Assembly: GCF_026230105.1 (NCBI RefSeq) | Contig: NC_079476.1 | Span: forward strand, 34,400,559-34,464,558 | DNA from: Diorhabda sublineata | Taxonomy: Eukaryota > Arthropoda > Insecta > Coleoptera > Chrysomelidae | DNA length: 64,000 bases | Reading direction: 5' to 3' | Shown: positions 36,116 through 47,584 of the stretch, piece after piece | Layout: each line of letters begins with the position of its first letter | Numbering within the stretch: the stretch's first letter is position 1 | The notes under the pieces: model-generated | Told to the model about the DNA's origin: nothing | Seen by the model: the letters and a program-made list of their open reading frames with translations, nothing else | The model's database searches: none | Translations under genes and position numbers: made by a program

Positions 36116-36639
36116 ACTTGGGTACATTTCTACGATCTAGAAATAAAACAACAATCGATGGAATGGCAACAAGACCTAAGAAGTTTCGTGTCGAAAAATC
36201 GGCTGGAAAAGTTCTTGCTTGTGTTTTTTGAGAATGCCATGGAGTAATCATGTTTGGTTTTTTGGATAATGGTAGAACAATAACTGGAGATTACTATTCG
36301 ACATTACTGACCACTCTACAGAAAAAAATTAAAGAGAAAAGACGCGGAAAGCACCTCCCTTAGTCAACACATTTGGCTCCGTTCGACTATCATCTCTTTC
36401 CTCAACTGAAAAAAAGTTTAAAAGGTCGTAAATTTTCTTTCAAAGGAGAGGTAATAAAAGCTGTGGTGGTCTGGTTTGCAAAGCAAGAAGAAACATTTTT
36501 TTTGAAGATCTAGAGACGTTGTAGGTTCGTTGTAATAAATGTATCTAATTAAGAGGAGAATGTGTTGAGTATAAAATATTTTGACATTGAAATTCGGTTT
36601 GGTTCTATAGTAGCCTAAGAATTTTTCAATATATCCTCG
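36116..36639 (+). mobile_element. Mariner copy 3, 3' part with shared internal deletion
   Basis: Nearly identical in bases to 52520-53055 of copy 2: frames read KKFRVEKSAGKVLACVF, TITGDYYSTLLTTLQKKIKE, HLAPFDYHLFPQLKKSLKGR and so on to the inverted repeat ending CCTCG at 36635-36639, followed by TA. The transposase segment with the second catalytic Asp is absent at exactly the same junction as in copy 2. Several stops are present. The 5' part is missing, and sequence left of 36116 is unrelated. Confidence 0.85.
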
Positions 36640-36641
36640 TA

Positions 36642-37890
36642 CAATGTTCTTCTGTTTTCTTACCAGCGGCTCGTTGGCAGTTATAAGCAGATTAATCAGG
36701 TAAAAATATAAGTGAAAACCTGATACATTCATTATATTTATACAAATGAAAATTCTCGGGGTAAAAATTGAAAAATTTTCTGTCTACTAAAAGAAGTGAT
36801 AGGACTATGAATTACAAATGCTTCTTCATTTTATGAATCTCTCATTCATAAAAATAGACTATAAATACTATATTATTATTAATAATAAAACAAAAGTTTC
36901 GATATTGAGTAAAAATTTGAAAATACATTTTAAAAGATTCTGTAATTTTCTATTCAAATATGATGAAATTGATATTTTGATCCAAATGCAGTTGGAATAA
37001 ATCTCTATCTTTAGTTGCGGAAATATTTACCGTTCTATTTCTACCTAAAAAAAACATACAACCGATTATTGATTCAAATTGCTAGTGGAAATGTTTTGCG
37101 GTCGTTTTATTTTAGATGTGAATAGCCTCCTTTGTTCAGCAAGATAATCACAATGGCTGTTAATTATTTGAGGTGGGTGTATGTCTACATGGAATTTGCA
37201 GTAGTTGGTTCAGTTGATATTTCATTATTTGTACACTAGATGCATTACCTTTTGCAAAAGGAAATTCCGTTTGATGCTCATACAATTTAGGTTGCATCAT
37301 TAATCTTGTTTACAAAGGACAGTCACACTGTCTTGTTGTATCATGATATTTACATACCATTATTTGATCCAGTTATTTTTTCTGAAAGAATTATTTATCA
37401 CTAAACGTTCTTTATTTTGTCATTTCAGGTGATTCGTGTAAAATACAATTAAAAGCAAATTATAATACAAATAATTACTGCTAAAATTTAGATTTTATTT
37501 TGTGAGTCGAGCGATTTTTTTGACTCTACGAACAAAATTAAACCATTTTTAGCACGTATGTCATACATAATTTTCTGTTTTTATAAAGAAAACAAAAAAA
37601 TTTGACTATTAGCAAAATCTACATAGAGGCTTATTAATTAGGAGTCTTTGACCAAAATTAAGCAACCGAAGAATTCGATTCGATATTGCTTTAGGTAAAA
37701 GAATTATCTAAGAAAGATGTTTCTAGGGATTACTTTTGTAAAATTTTTTCTAAGAAGTCAGAATGTCATGAGATACAATCAAAAATTCATTTAAAATTGT
37801 TAAGTCAACATTATTAATAATTCGTATTGTACTGCAACAACAAAGATATGTAGTGAAGAAATCGAAACTGAAGCTGACTGTGTGTGTTCC
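36642..37890. other. No assignable gene
   Basis: AT-rich with no motif. The antisense frame at 36418-36732 is a shadow of the mariner remnant. Confidence 0.4.
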
Positions 37891-37899
37891 TAATTCGTT

Positions 37900-38515
37900 C
37901 GAGGTCGAAGCCGATACTGCTGTTCCGTTGGAGATCGAACAGGCAACGAATAGACCTACATTGGATCTGCTGCCTCATAAATCGAAACAGTCGAAGGAAA
38001 GTTTAGTGAAACTGTATTTTTTGTTTTGGATTACCATCCTAAGAAATAAAAAATCAAAAAAGAGAACAAATCAAAGAGTTTTTACCGATTATTTGATGAT
38101 AAAAGTGGCAATAATTGTTGGTGTATTTGGTGCAAGAAGAGCTATGCAGTTTAAAGTTATCTGAAATATAATATATTGCTAATAGATATACCGCATCCTG
38201 CATAGTTATTGCCGCAAATATGCTGCGTTACGCTCTCCTAGTATTTCTCATCGACGATTTTTTTAAAGTGCGTTAACGATGTATCATCCAACACTATCCA
38301 ACCAGTTGCAATAAACAAATTTGTTGAAATACCGTGCGACTTTGCTTCGTATTTAAAATTATACAATCCGAAGCTCTTTACTGGTCACTTTTTTCGAAGA
38401 TTGTCAGTGTCTTTAGTTTCGAATTCAGGAACGAATCTAATGACGAACAAAACACACGGAGGATTTAAGTGGTACATTGGAAATAAGACTAAAATTGCTT
38501 CCATTCTGTGTGATA
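37900..38515 (+). pseudogene. Crypton tyrosine recombinase remnant, copy 1
   Basis: The open frame 37853-38164 contains LDLLPHKSKQSKESL (start of the core-binding domain), then, after a deletion, DYLMIKVAIIVGVFGARRA, the helix carrying the first catalytic Arg. Further on come YAALRSPSISHRRFF, VAINKFVEIPCDFASYLKLY and NPKLFTGHFFRRLSVSL, which includes the H-x-x-R box. It ends GGFK and NKTKIAS, where the block with the nucleophilic Tyr (expected VAEGY) appears deleted or reduced. Tyrosine recombinases of this type insert Cryptons by site-specific recombination. Motif order and wording match copy 2 at 48808-49888. It has one or two frameshifts and at least two internal deletions. Confidence 0.8.
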
Positions 38516-38519
38516 GGTT

Positions 38520-40430
38520 TCCTGTTGCATCAGCAACATTCTCAAATAGCGATAAATAGCACTCTGAACTAGTACCATCTTCAAATAGCAACAATACACG
38601 TCAAGATGCTTTGAAAAATTCGTTATCCTCGCAAGGAGTCTACTTAAATAACTTTTTAAATTGCAGTGTTAATATTACTTATACAAATAAAAGAATGTTA
38701 GTTATGTCATCAAAACTTATTAATCAATGAAACAAGTTAATGTTAAATATGCAGAATTTTTCAATTAATGTTTTACAAATTAACCTTGTTCATACATATT
38801 CCACTATAAATGTCAGTTTTATTAAAAACATTTATTTATTCTGAACTAGCCAAAATTGATTTTTTCGTTCCTTTTTCCGTCCCCGCCTCACTTATTTCAA
38901 TTCTAACGTTTTCTTATGTGTTTTCACCGATATTATAGTTTAAAGGTAATCATCTAGGATAGTTGTTCTATCTCAACAGCTTCGAATTCATCCTTTATAT
39001 CTTGACAGATGTTCTCACAGTTGTTTCAATAATTCATATTAATTAGCCAGTATCTATTGGTGAACTATTTCTATAATATAGCTGGTTGTCGTAGTTTTTA
39101 GCCGCCCTAAACGCTCGTCATGTGTCAAGCTGAATTGAGCTGTCCAAAATCTGACGATCGTAAATGATGGTGCAGAGTCTTCGTATAAAGTGGCTCTTCT
39201 TTCATTTGCGTAGTTTTATTGCCTTTCAAAAACGCATAGTTAATTTGATACTCAATTTTTTCTATTTTTAGAAATATCTTTGCAACGACTCACTTATATT
39301 TCTGATAAGTCTCATCATCTAAAAAACTACGCATTTATATTAAACTATATGTATAATAAACTTATACTTTCTAACGTTAATATCATATAATCAAATCTTC
39401 CATTTTTTTATGATCAAATTTTATATTAGATGAAACAAGTAGATGATTATAGTTTAATATTTTTTTTAATTGCTTGTCTGCCCCCGTATTATTATTATAT
39501 AATCTTGAAATGTAATCATCCTAAACACTAGTTATTATGACATGATTCCATTGCTAATTTTTAGATCGTTTCGTAGAAATAAATTTGAAAACTTGTTAAT
39601 TATTGGTTGTCTAATATGCTTGGCAAAAAGGTTAATAGAGTAACTGACCCTGTAAACATAAGCTTTTTATATAACGCCGATTAACCTACAAGTTATTGAC
39701 CTATTCCAAATATAGAAATATTTAAGCAGAGAAAAAACAGATAAAACAACTTGTATGCATTTTTAAATTCACTCGATTCTAATTCTTGATTTTTTTACAC
39801 AGAAAAAAGGGCGCCGCAGAGTTTTTGTTGAAAATATTAAAAAAAATATCAACATATCAGCAGAATTTATGATGAATCTCGTGGTATGTATGAAATGCAT
39901 TTTTATGAAAAAATTTAATTATGAATCGTCTATAAAACTAATTTGTATCAACAATATTACCAAACCAGTAATAAATTATGAATATCCGGTATTTTTATAG
40001 CCTTTACAATTAAACAGATACGTGATTTTATGTGCCCTAAAAGGAGAAACCTACAGGTCGTCAAAATAGAGACTGATAACGTTTATGATTTTGTCGCAAG
40101 AGATAAATTTATATAGTAGAAGCTATTAAATTTAATGATCTATTTGGACGTTCTTGTTATGCTAGGTCACGGAATTCGTCAATCAAAATTAAGGATCTGT
40201 AAACAGCTCTATGTAAATATCTTCACTCGGGTACATTTCTTTTTAAAACGATTCCTTACACCTACCATAATCAAATTTTTTGTAGCATAATATTTTAAAA
40301 TGCTATATATAAACTGGATATTGAAAATGCATCAAGTATTGTTTGTGTCTTTTTGCAACGCCTCTAATTTTTTCGGAATATAAAACGAAGCTACTATCAA
40401 TAATTGAAAAATGTAGATAAACATATTATT
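38520..40430. other. No assignable gene
   Basis: AT-rich sequence; I see no element motif. The minus-strand frame at 38385-38594 is a shadow of the Crypton. Confidence 0.4.
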
Positions 40431-40435
40431 CTTAT

Positions 40436-40490
40436 AAACGGTGTTTCAGTGACTTGATGCAAAAAATTCGGGAGTGAGTGAGCAATTACA
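40436..40490 (+). repeat. Family A terminal fragment
   Basis: GGTGTTTCAGTGACTTGATG followed by CAAAAAATTCGGGAGTGA matches the end of the family A element at 30936 and, in reverse, the ends at 41638 and 42009. Only the terminal 50 bases are recognisable. Confidence 0.65.
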
Positions 40491-40898
40491 GATGTCTCAT
40501 CTACCTTATTCTTTTACACTTTACACTACCACTAATTCAACTCCTTTCACTTTCTCATTAAACACAACCTGATCGAAAATGATGGGTTGGTATCAATTAG
40601 CAGAAACAAAACCTTCAAAGTTAAAAATAACTTTCGTTTCCTACGAAACGATCCGCACCAAAATGGCTATTTCTATAGCTCCTCCATATCCATAAAACTT
40701 TACACTATACACTATGTAAAAATCTAAATACTGAACTTGAATTTTTTCAAAAGAATCATGTCAAATTCCATTTCAACCATTTCAAAAAACTCATTTGAAA
40801 TGACCTCATCGTTTCATTTGTAGCATTGAAATTTATTCTGGTGAATTGAGAGTAAGTGTTTATATAAAAATTCCAATACCAATTCATTTTGAATAATA

Positions 40899-41114
40899 AT
40901 GCGGCTCATCAAAATTTCAACATATCTAGACGAAATCGATATATGTTATATTCTGCTTGGTGGAAAGCTCATAGTCGTAAAATCCGACACTTCGCCAAAT
41001 CGAATTGCAGATGCAGAATTTCTATCAAACCTTCCATTGCTAACACAACAGACATCTCGTTTCAAAAATGCAATTCAACGTTATGAAGAAAGCAAAGGAA
41101 TATTATCAATTTAA
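40899..41114 (+). other. Unassigned 71-codon open frame
   Basis: It starts at a true ATG and has balanced composition, with blocks such as YLDEIDICYILLGGKLIVVK and RFKNAIQRYEESKG. No domain is recognised. It lies between two family A repeat fragments, so it may belong to a transposon. Confidence 0.2.
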
Positions 41115-41218
41115 ATAGTCTCACGCAGTGGATTTTTATTTGAATTTTCTGATTTTTTTATACCATCGAACAATTTATGCCAACACAAATTCAGAGAAAA
41201 ATGCATATTGTGTTTATA

Positions 41219-41676
41219 TAGGATGTTCCGGGACCAAAAAATTTGGAAGATAAAGTAGATGACATGAAAATAATGCTTGTACATAAAGAAAATATTTTCA
41301 TACAACCTCTCGTTTCTGAGTTATAGATCCGTAAAGTCGCTGAATCAGAACTAATATTCAAATACATTTTCTAAATTATACATTCGCACATTATGAATTT
41401 TTGATGGATTATTACGTGTCAATGTAGTGTGATTGACATAATAAATAATCCTATACGAAGGCCAGGAACGGATCATGCCCAATGGTTAATAATCCGTAAC
41501 TTTTACAGAGACTACCTGTACAATCTAAAGATAAAAAAATAAATGTTTCAATCGATAATCACTACTTTATTTAACTCGATAAAATTTATAGTAAAGTAAA
41601 AAAAATTATGTCACGGCATGATTTTCACATCATATAATCACTCCCGGATTTTTTGCATCAAGTCCCGTGTAGTGTT
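41219..41676 (+). mobile_element. Family A MITE (non-autonomous Tc1-like element)
   Basis: The left end GGATGTTCCGGGACC and the right end (in reverse GGGACTTGATGCAAAAAATC) share a longer imperfect inverted repeat including AGATGACATGAAAATAATGC and ACATAA. The interior contains TGCCCAATGGTTAATAATCC as in the element at 30936. No coding capacity is present. The length of about 455 bases and TA-rich target fit a Tc1/mariner MITE. Confidence 0.7.
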
Positions 41677-42230
41677 TATTGTAGTCTATAGAAGAAGGAG
41701 TTATTCATGGAATTTTAGAGACAAAACAGAAGCTTCATTCAGTCGACCACAGCACGTGATGTTGAGAAAAAGTAAAATAATCCTACACTACTATCCGAAG
41801 ACCAGGAACAGCTCATGCCCAATAATAGTCCGTAACTTTTACAGAGACTACCTGTACAAAAATTGTCATAAATTGTAATTATTTATTGAAAATACCCACA
41901 TGAGGTATTAAAACACAACATTTGTAATTGAGCTGCACACTGTTGAACATCGTGTTACTGATAAAGTAAAAAAAAATTATGTCACGGCATTATTTTCACA
42001 TCATATACTCACTCCCGGATTTTTTGCATTAAGTCCAGTAATACCCTGTGTAGTGTTTATTGTAGTCTATAGAAGAAAGACATCTTTGTTGGTTTCTGCC
42101 ATCTCAACCTTTGAGTCGAAGAAGTTATTCATGGAATTTTAGTTTTAGTTTTAGACAAAACAAAAGCTTCATTCAGTCTACCACAGCACGTGTTTTTTTA
42201 ATTATTATTAAAAATGTTGAGAAAAAGTAA
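41444..42230 (+). repeat. Tandem duplication of the MITE right half plus flank
   Basis: The unit beginning AATAATCCTA at 41444 recurs at 41776, a 332-base period. Both copies contain TTTACAGAGACTACCTGTAC, the CACTCCCGGATTTTTTGCAT end, TGTAGTGTTTATTGTAGTCT and TTATTCATGGAATTTTAG, then GTTGAGAAAAAGTAA. The second unit is longer, with about 85 extra internal bases that match the 3' region of the family A transposase-bearing element, and a small insertion in the flank. Confidence 0.75.
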
Positions 42231-42449
42231 TGGTAATGATTTTTTCTTTGTAACATCTTATAACTAAAATTAATAAAAATTTATCTATTCGGTGTACGAA
42301 ACGTTCATTTTACTGTGTAATCCAACTGAAAGATTATCATTGGTAGATAAAAAAATACCTTGCTATACTAGAATGACCCTGCCTACATAAGAATATGACC
42401 CAAAAATCTAATATGCAAAGTTTTTTCGTCACATGAGTTCAATATTTAT

Positions 42450-43056
42450 TTAAGAAATGACTACGTATTTTTTAACGTTATGTGCCGAATTTACGTTTTG
42501 ATATCTTTCATCCTGCTCGTACCCGACAGATCCGAAAGTCTTAGAAAAAAATTTAAATGGACAAAATGAATTTTTTATGACAAGCGATTTATAGGAATCT
42601 AAAAGTTTATTAACTAGCTCTTCATAGTTTGCATCCATATACTCAAAAATCTCCCCACGACAGAAATAAGTTTAGAGGTGTTCTCTTACACGGTAAGATT
42701 TTATATTAAAGCAAGCGCCTTTCACAAGAAGAATGCTTGATATCGATTTCCTGCATTAAATCGTCGATATCGCTAAGAATTTTCCACATTGTGAAAACAT
42801 CAAAATACATGAAATAAACCTTTTTCATATTTTCAGACAATGGTCTGGTTTGTAACACCATAAATTCTCCACAAATATAACAAAACTTTGTCATAAACAA
42901 AAATTGCAAATAAAGCTGATACATGAAGTAGACGCCAAAATCCATATTAAATTCTTGTCGCGTAATTAAAATTTCTGCTGTGCAGAGATGAGAAATGTTG
43001 AGATATGTATGTAGGTATTCACATAACATTAAAGACTCAAATATATAAACCTTCAA
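42450..43056 (-). pseudogene. Remnant of a recurrent uncharacterised arthropod gene family (FCYICGEF type)
   Basis: The 116-codon frame (42706-43056) contains KFCYICGEFMVLQTRPLSEN then MKKVYFMYF, followed by DIDDLMQEIDIKHSSCERRL. The 62-codon frame (42450-42638) contains EELVNKLLDSYKSLVIKNSF and FGSVGYEQDERYQNV. From memory, a multicopy arthropod protein family has these blocks in this order: an N-terminal CYxCGE cysteine motif with a KK-Y--YF helix; a later DI-GLM--L---H---EWRLFIDSS block; and near the C-terminus ELV--LL--YK--- ... FPEN-G-VSDEHGERFHQDI. Large central parts are deleted. Function is unknown to me. Confidence 0.6.
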
Positions 43057-43314
43057 GATCTACAAAAAAACTTTGATATTTGGAACAATACACTAAATCA
43101 GTTAGGTATATAGGAATAGATTGCAGTTATGGCACTCAAAAAATAAACATTGATATAGGATAGAGAAATAAAACGATGAGGCTTCCGAATACCTTTGAAC
43201 AGAAGTAGAAAGAACAGATAATGAAAACGAGGAGATACCTATTATAACAACTACTATTTGAGGAATTGAAATAAGTCTCAAGAACGACAAAGCTAAATGC
43301 TTATTAAGCTAATT

Positions 43315-43515
43315 GTAGACTAATATTTTTGAATCTTTATAATTGAATTTATGTTTTTTTAATATTTCATGGTTAGTTAATGCACTTCTATTTTTTTTAT
43401 CGTATTGATGACCTCTTAGTCTGTTTTCTAAATATTGAGATGTCTGCCCTATGTAGACAGCGTCCCAATTAGTAGAAGACACTTGAAATATAATATTACT
43501 TTTTTTGTAATTATA
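43315..43515 (-). pseudogene. GIY-YIG endonuclease remnant of a second Penelope-like element
   Basis: The minus strand reads SNIIFQVSSTNWDAVYIGQT, then SQYLENRLRGHQYDKKN and LTNHEILKKHKFNYKDSKIL. This matches the Penelope nuclease core: IYK-PC--C---YIGQT, --LK-R---H--D-, A---H----H-F---KIL, with the YIG motif and the following conserved Arg kept. Both Cys positions are replaced (Ser, Asn). Wording differs from the copy at 22440-23110, so it is a different subfamily. Confidence 0.72.
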
Positions 43516-43654
43516 ATATATATAATATTTTACATCACTCTAAATTGATTTATGCCATTCTATTGCAGAATCAAATGTATTTGCCTTTTTTAATTCCGAA
43601 GAATGCTGATTGAATAATTTTTAAGCGCCGAAGACGATCAATTTTGTCCAAATT

Positions 43655-44402
43655 CTTTATTCTAGAAGGGTAGGCATGAGTGGGTTTTTCAGTTGAGTTG
43701 TGAAAGTGTTTGCGAATCAAACAAACAGATTCTAAAAAGAAAAGAGCGGGGAGGGTTAGAGCGTTAGAGCGTTCTATTATTCAAACCATATATATAACTC
43801 GTTTTATAATTTGAAGATAGATTCGAAGAGTTACAAACAAGATCCCCAGAAAGGCAAACCATACAGAAGATGCGTTCCAAGTTTTCTACATGCACGAAAC
43901 TTGATCGAATTTGAGGATCGTATTAAGTCATTGTTAAGTTTTAGAGGTTTTGAAACTCCTTTATAGAATAAAACTGTTTTCTGTTGTCTCAGTGTTTAAA
44001 CAGAGACCGTTCGCGTCGGACCAGGACTTAATAGTGATTAGATCTTTGCCTATGGTAGAATGTAAAGCTTTTATAACCGAACTACTCCAGGTTCCACTGG
44101 TGTCAAAGTTGAATGAAGTGAATTTACCATTGATTCTTAAGTCTGTGAAATTATGAATAGCAAAAAAAAGAACTGGACCTAAAACGGAGCTCTAAGGTAC
44201 ACCACTTCTAGCTGGCGATTTACCTGAAACTTTGCCATTAGGTCTTAATTCTTACGACATTCAAGGTTAGACACAAACAATTTTAAAGGAACACCTCGGA
44301 TGCCACAATATTCTAGTTTGTTAATAAGAGTTTCATGATCAACACAATCGAAGGCATTAGCGAAATCACTATAAACTGAAGCCGTATAAAATTTATTCCC
44401 CC
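43655..44402 (-). pseudogene. LINE reverse transcriptase remnant (antisense)
   Basis: The first block on the minus strand is ASVYSDFANAFDCVDHETLI, matching the RT block DFSKAFD-VDH--L with its catalytic Asp. It continues NKLEYCGIRGVPLKLF, then a frame with IKSWSDANGLCLNTETTENS (equivalent to L--W---N-L-LN--KT), a block like LPFWGSC, and ESVCLIRKHFHNS. The YADD box is missing. The order agrees with one collapsed LINE. The plus-strand frame at 43950 is its shadow. Confidence 0.75.
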
Positions 44403-45014
44403 ATGGTATTTCTGAGACTCAGTAATAAATTAGATCACTTTAAAAAAATTTTCTGTTTATAAATACAGACCAATTTACTGAAATTATTAAATTTACTACC
44501 TACGATCAAAAAAGAACGTATTGAAGAGTGGTAAGTATTTTTTATTCATTTTATGAATATTTCTCGATTATTTGGAAGATGTCAAAATAGTGAAATTATG
44601 TTACAAAAATCGTGTATACCAGTGTTGGAACCATAATAAAGGTAAATAACAATCTTAACACGTGTATTAATCACTACTCATTTTTTTTTTCAAAGCTACA
44701 AGAAAGTTGATCTTATATTAATAAAATATTTAGCTATGTTCGACATTCTAGGAGAATTTAAAAAATATACAATTACGATTTCTTTACGAGGTTCTAAACC
44801 TCGATTTTCTGTCGGTTCGTAGGCGTTTTTGGGACGCAAACAGAATGCATATTATTGCAATCGCAATTATGATGTTCGTTCATAATTCAACAGTTTCATT
44901 GCGGAATATAAAATTATAACGAAACAAGGTTGATGAACTTTAAGCCGGTTATTTCTCTAGAACGGAAAAAATCATGTCAATCGGAATAATTCTTGTTCCA
45001 AGAATAAGAATATA

Positions 45015-46110
45015 CAGTAGCATCTCTATAACTCGAACTCCAAGGGAGAGGCAAAAAAATTCGAGTTACGGAGTTTTCCAGAGGATTTCGAGTTAGGTGA
45101 CAACTAATGTCGAGTTAGGGAGGGGGTGAGCAGAAAGTAAAAAATCGAATACATACACATACAAATTGAAATTACATACATAATAAGCATATTTTTTTCA
45201 AAAATTTATCGAGAAAAGTCAGTTAACTTACTTTTTGATTTAAATAAGTTTGTTCTTTATCTTTAGCATTATCTAGAATACGAAGAGCAGCAAATTCTTT
45301 CTCTACTGAGTTACTTGTTTGTTCTATAAAATTACGTAACGTATTTAGTATTCTCTAATTGGGTGCATGTTACATAATTTAGATCTTCCGTATCATTTTC
45401 ATTTATTTCATTGTTCTGAGATACTGAATTAAGAATCTCTTCGTCCGATAATATTCCAGCAGTCATTATTCCATCCTCACATGTAATAAAGTCCTCGCAA
45501 CATACCTCAGGCGCTATTGTATCCCATGATTCAGGAAGTTGTAGAGAAATATCTTCTCCGATTAATGACGAAGAAAAACCACAGTTTTTTATAGTAGTAG
45601 CAGTCACGTTTCTTCAAGCTTTATTAATCATTCGCATTGCTTGTAATACATCTATAAGAGAATCCTTCTTTTCTTCCATATTTTGCAACATATTTCTAAC
45701 AACTACTTTACGGAATAATGATTTATAATTTTAATGATGCCCGGTTGCAATTTTGATGTGGTTAGGAGGTAAAAACTCGACTTTTATTTAAAGTGCAATT
45801 ATCAATGAATAATAGGATCTTTTTTCTTTCTTTAGTGTATCTTTAGCTCGTAATCACATAACAAACCTATCAGTTTTTAGCTTGTCTATTTGTTACAAAT
45901 CGAACTTTTCCAGCCATACATTGCTTGTTCTGAAATCATAAAATCCTAAAGACTTCGAATACTTTTCAGCTTTTTCTTGTAACAATGGAACACTAATTCT
46001 TATATTTTCAAGAAACCCTATTTAAACCACTTTAATAAGCATTCTTCCAAGTCGGAAAACTCGGGAATTTCGCCGTCTTTTACACGACAAGCTTTAACCA
46101 CTTTTCACTT
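45015..46110 (-). mobile_element. Pogo/Tigger element remnant with 3' terminal repeat
   Basis: The end CAGTAGCATCTCTATAACTC at 45015 follows TA and is the typical Tigger/pogo terminus (CAGTAGAACCTC-ATAACTCGAAC). On the minus strand, the CENP-B-like DNA-binding domain reads FSDLEECLLKWF, ISVPLLQEKAEKYSKSLGFY and RTSNVWLEKF. After a large deletion come LLFIDNC (an Asp of the DDE triad), VEFLPPNH, and SLFRKVVVRNML. The open frame 45332-45607 gives the C-terminal tail: TTIKNCGFSSS and DFITCEDGIMTAGILSDEEI. Several frameshifts are present; the first catalytic Asp is in the deleted part. Confidence 0.85.
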
Positions 46111-47580
46111 TTTTATTATATCTTCTACATTTTATATAAAATTCAATTGTGGCAGCATTTCCGCATTAATATTATTTGTTATCATCCTTCAAAGAAAACT
46201 GTGATTAGTAACAGGTTTTTAATTCCTGAAGCGGGTTTAAAAAGTGTATAAATTGCTCTCGTTTCAACTAACTTTTTGTAATCGAACCGATGTTCTTTGT
46301 GCGGCATTTTTAATGTGGGAAAGAGCCAAAAGTCGCAGGGAATTAGGTAGAGACTGTCCAACGGCCACCGAAGTTACTTTGTTAAATATTGCTACACAAA
46401 ATTTGAAGTGTATGTGTACGCTGAACGATTATTTTGGTGCGCAACTTATTACCAATTGTACCAAAGCTGATGCCATTTCCTTCTAATGACGACATGCATA
46501 TTCTAAATATTTCAACGTACTATTTCAGTGACTGTTGGACTCTTGTAGCATAGACAACACCTTCATATTGTTTCGATGTAGTATTAAACCAATGATTCAC
46601 TAATAATAATCTTGGATACATTTTTATCAGTAGAAACCACTTTTAAATTATTCTGAGCGATTCTAAAGCAAATATTAATATTGTCTGATGTTAGGAATTT
46701 TAGAAAAGGTGAAATCCTTCAAATATATGCAACCAAATAGGTAACAGTAATTGTTTTTTGAGATCGATTATATCCAAAAAGCTTTTAGAACATCGGGGGA
46801 CTATCACGCTATAAATAAGTTAACCAAGCATCGCATTCTTCGGTTTTGACATCAGTGACTTTGTACAAGTATCAAAACATAACGTCTTGATTTAATTCCA
46901 AATCACAAACTCATATTGTTCATGTGTTAAAGATGTGTTTACACGAATCTAAATTGTTTTTTTATTTAAAGCCAACTAAGCGCAAATGTTGGCGGCTATG
47001 AATTTTAATCTGACACAAGCCATTGTGTCTTTTCAATTATTGCAATCATATTTACGTGCAATGAATTTTGTACAAAGACATTTCATTTGATCGTTTAACT
47101 CGACTTGCCAGTAAAGAAAACCGTAATAGTAATAAAATTATATAAACGTTGACAAAACTATAAAAAGTAACGGTGTCAATTAAATACATAAAAAGAAGTC
47201 TGTTATGAAGTTAAATATGTACAAATGTTTTTTGTATATAAATTTTAACATTTTTAATACTAGTTAAGCAAATTTTAGACAACGTAAAATGAATAACTCT
47301 TTAAATCCATACGATCTGTCTCAGTAGGACAAGTACTTGCTAAAGAGCTTTTTTATACTAATTAAATAAGTTTTATTGACAACATGGTCTATATAATTTA
47401 TAATTGACAGTTTTCATATTTTAAATAAATCTATTTACAAGTACGTTTGGTTTGAATATTTGAAGGCGACGTACCACTACATTCTCTTCAGTTAGTTTTG
47501 TTACAAATACATTAGTTTGGGTTCTTATTTTGGCATTATAAAATTATAAATTTTGTTCTTGGCTTTATCTCCGACCAAAG
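46111..47580. other. No assignable gene
   Basis: The left part may include the degraded 5' portion of the pogo element, but its 5' terminal repeat was not found. The plus frame at 46244-46486 has no recognisable motif. Confidence 0.35.
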
Positions 47581-47584
47581 GTCT

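Noticed and set aside
37853..38164. Initial thought of a piggyBac or gag-like protein for the 103-codon frame
   Set aside because: Its second half matches the Crypton helix with the first catalytic Arg, and the downstream HxxR box settles the assignment.
46244..46486. 80-codon plus-strand open frame near the pogo element
   Set aside because: No motif is recognisable, and it may overlap the degraded 5' part of the minus-strand element.
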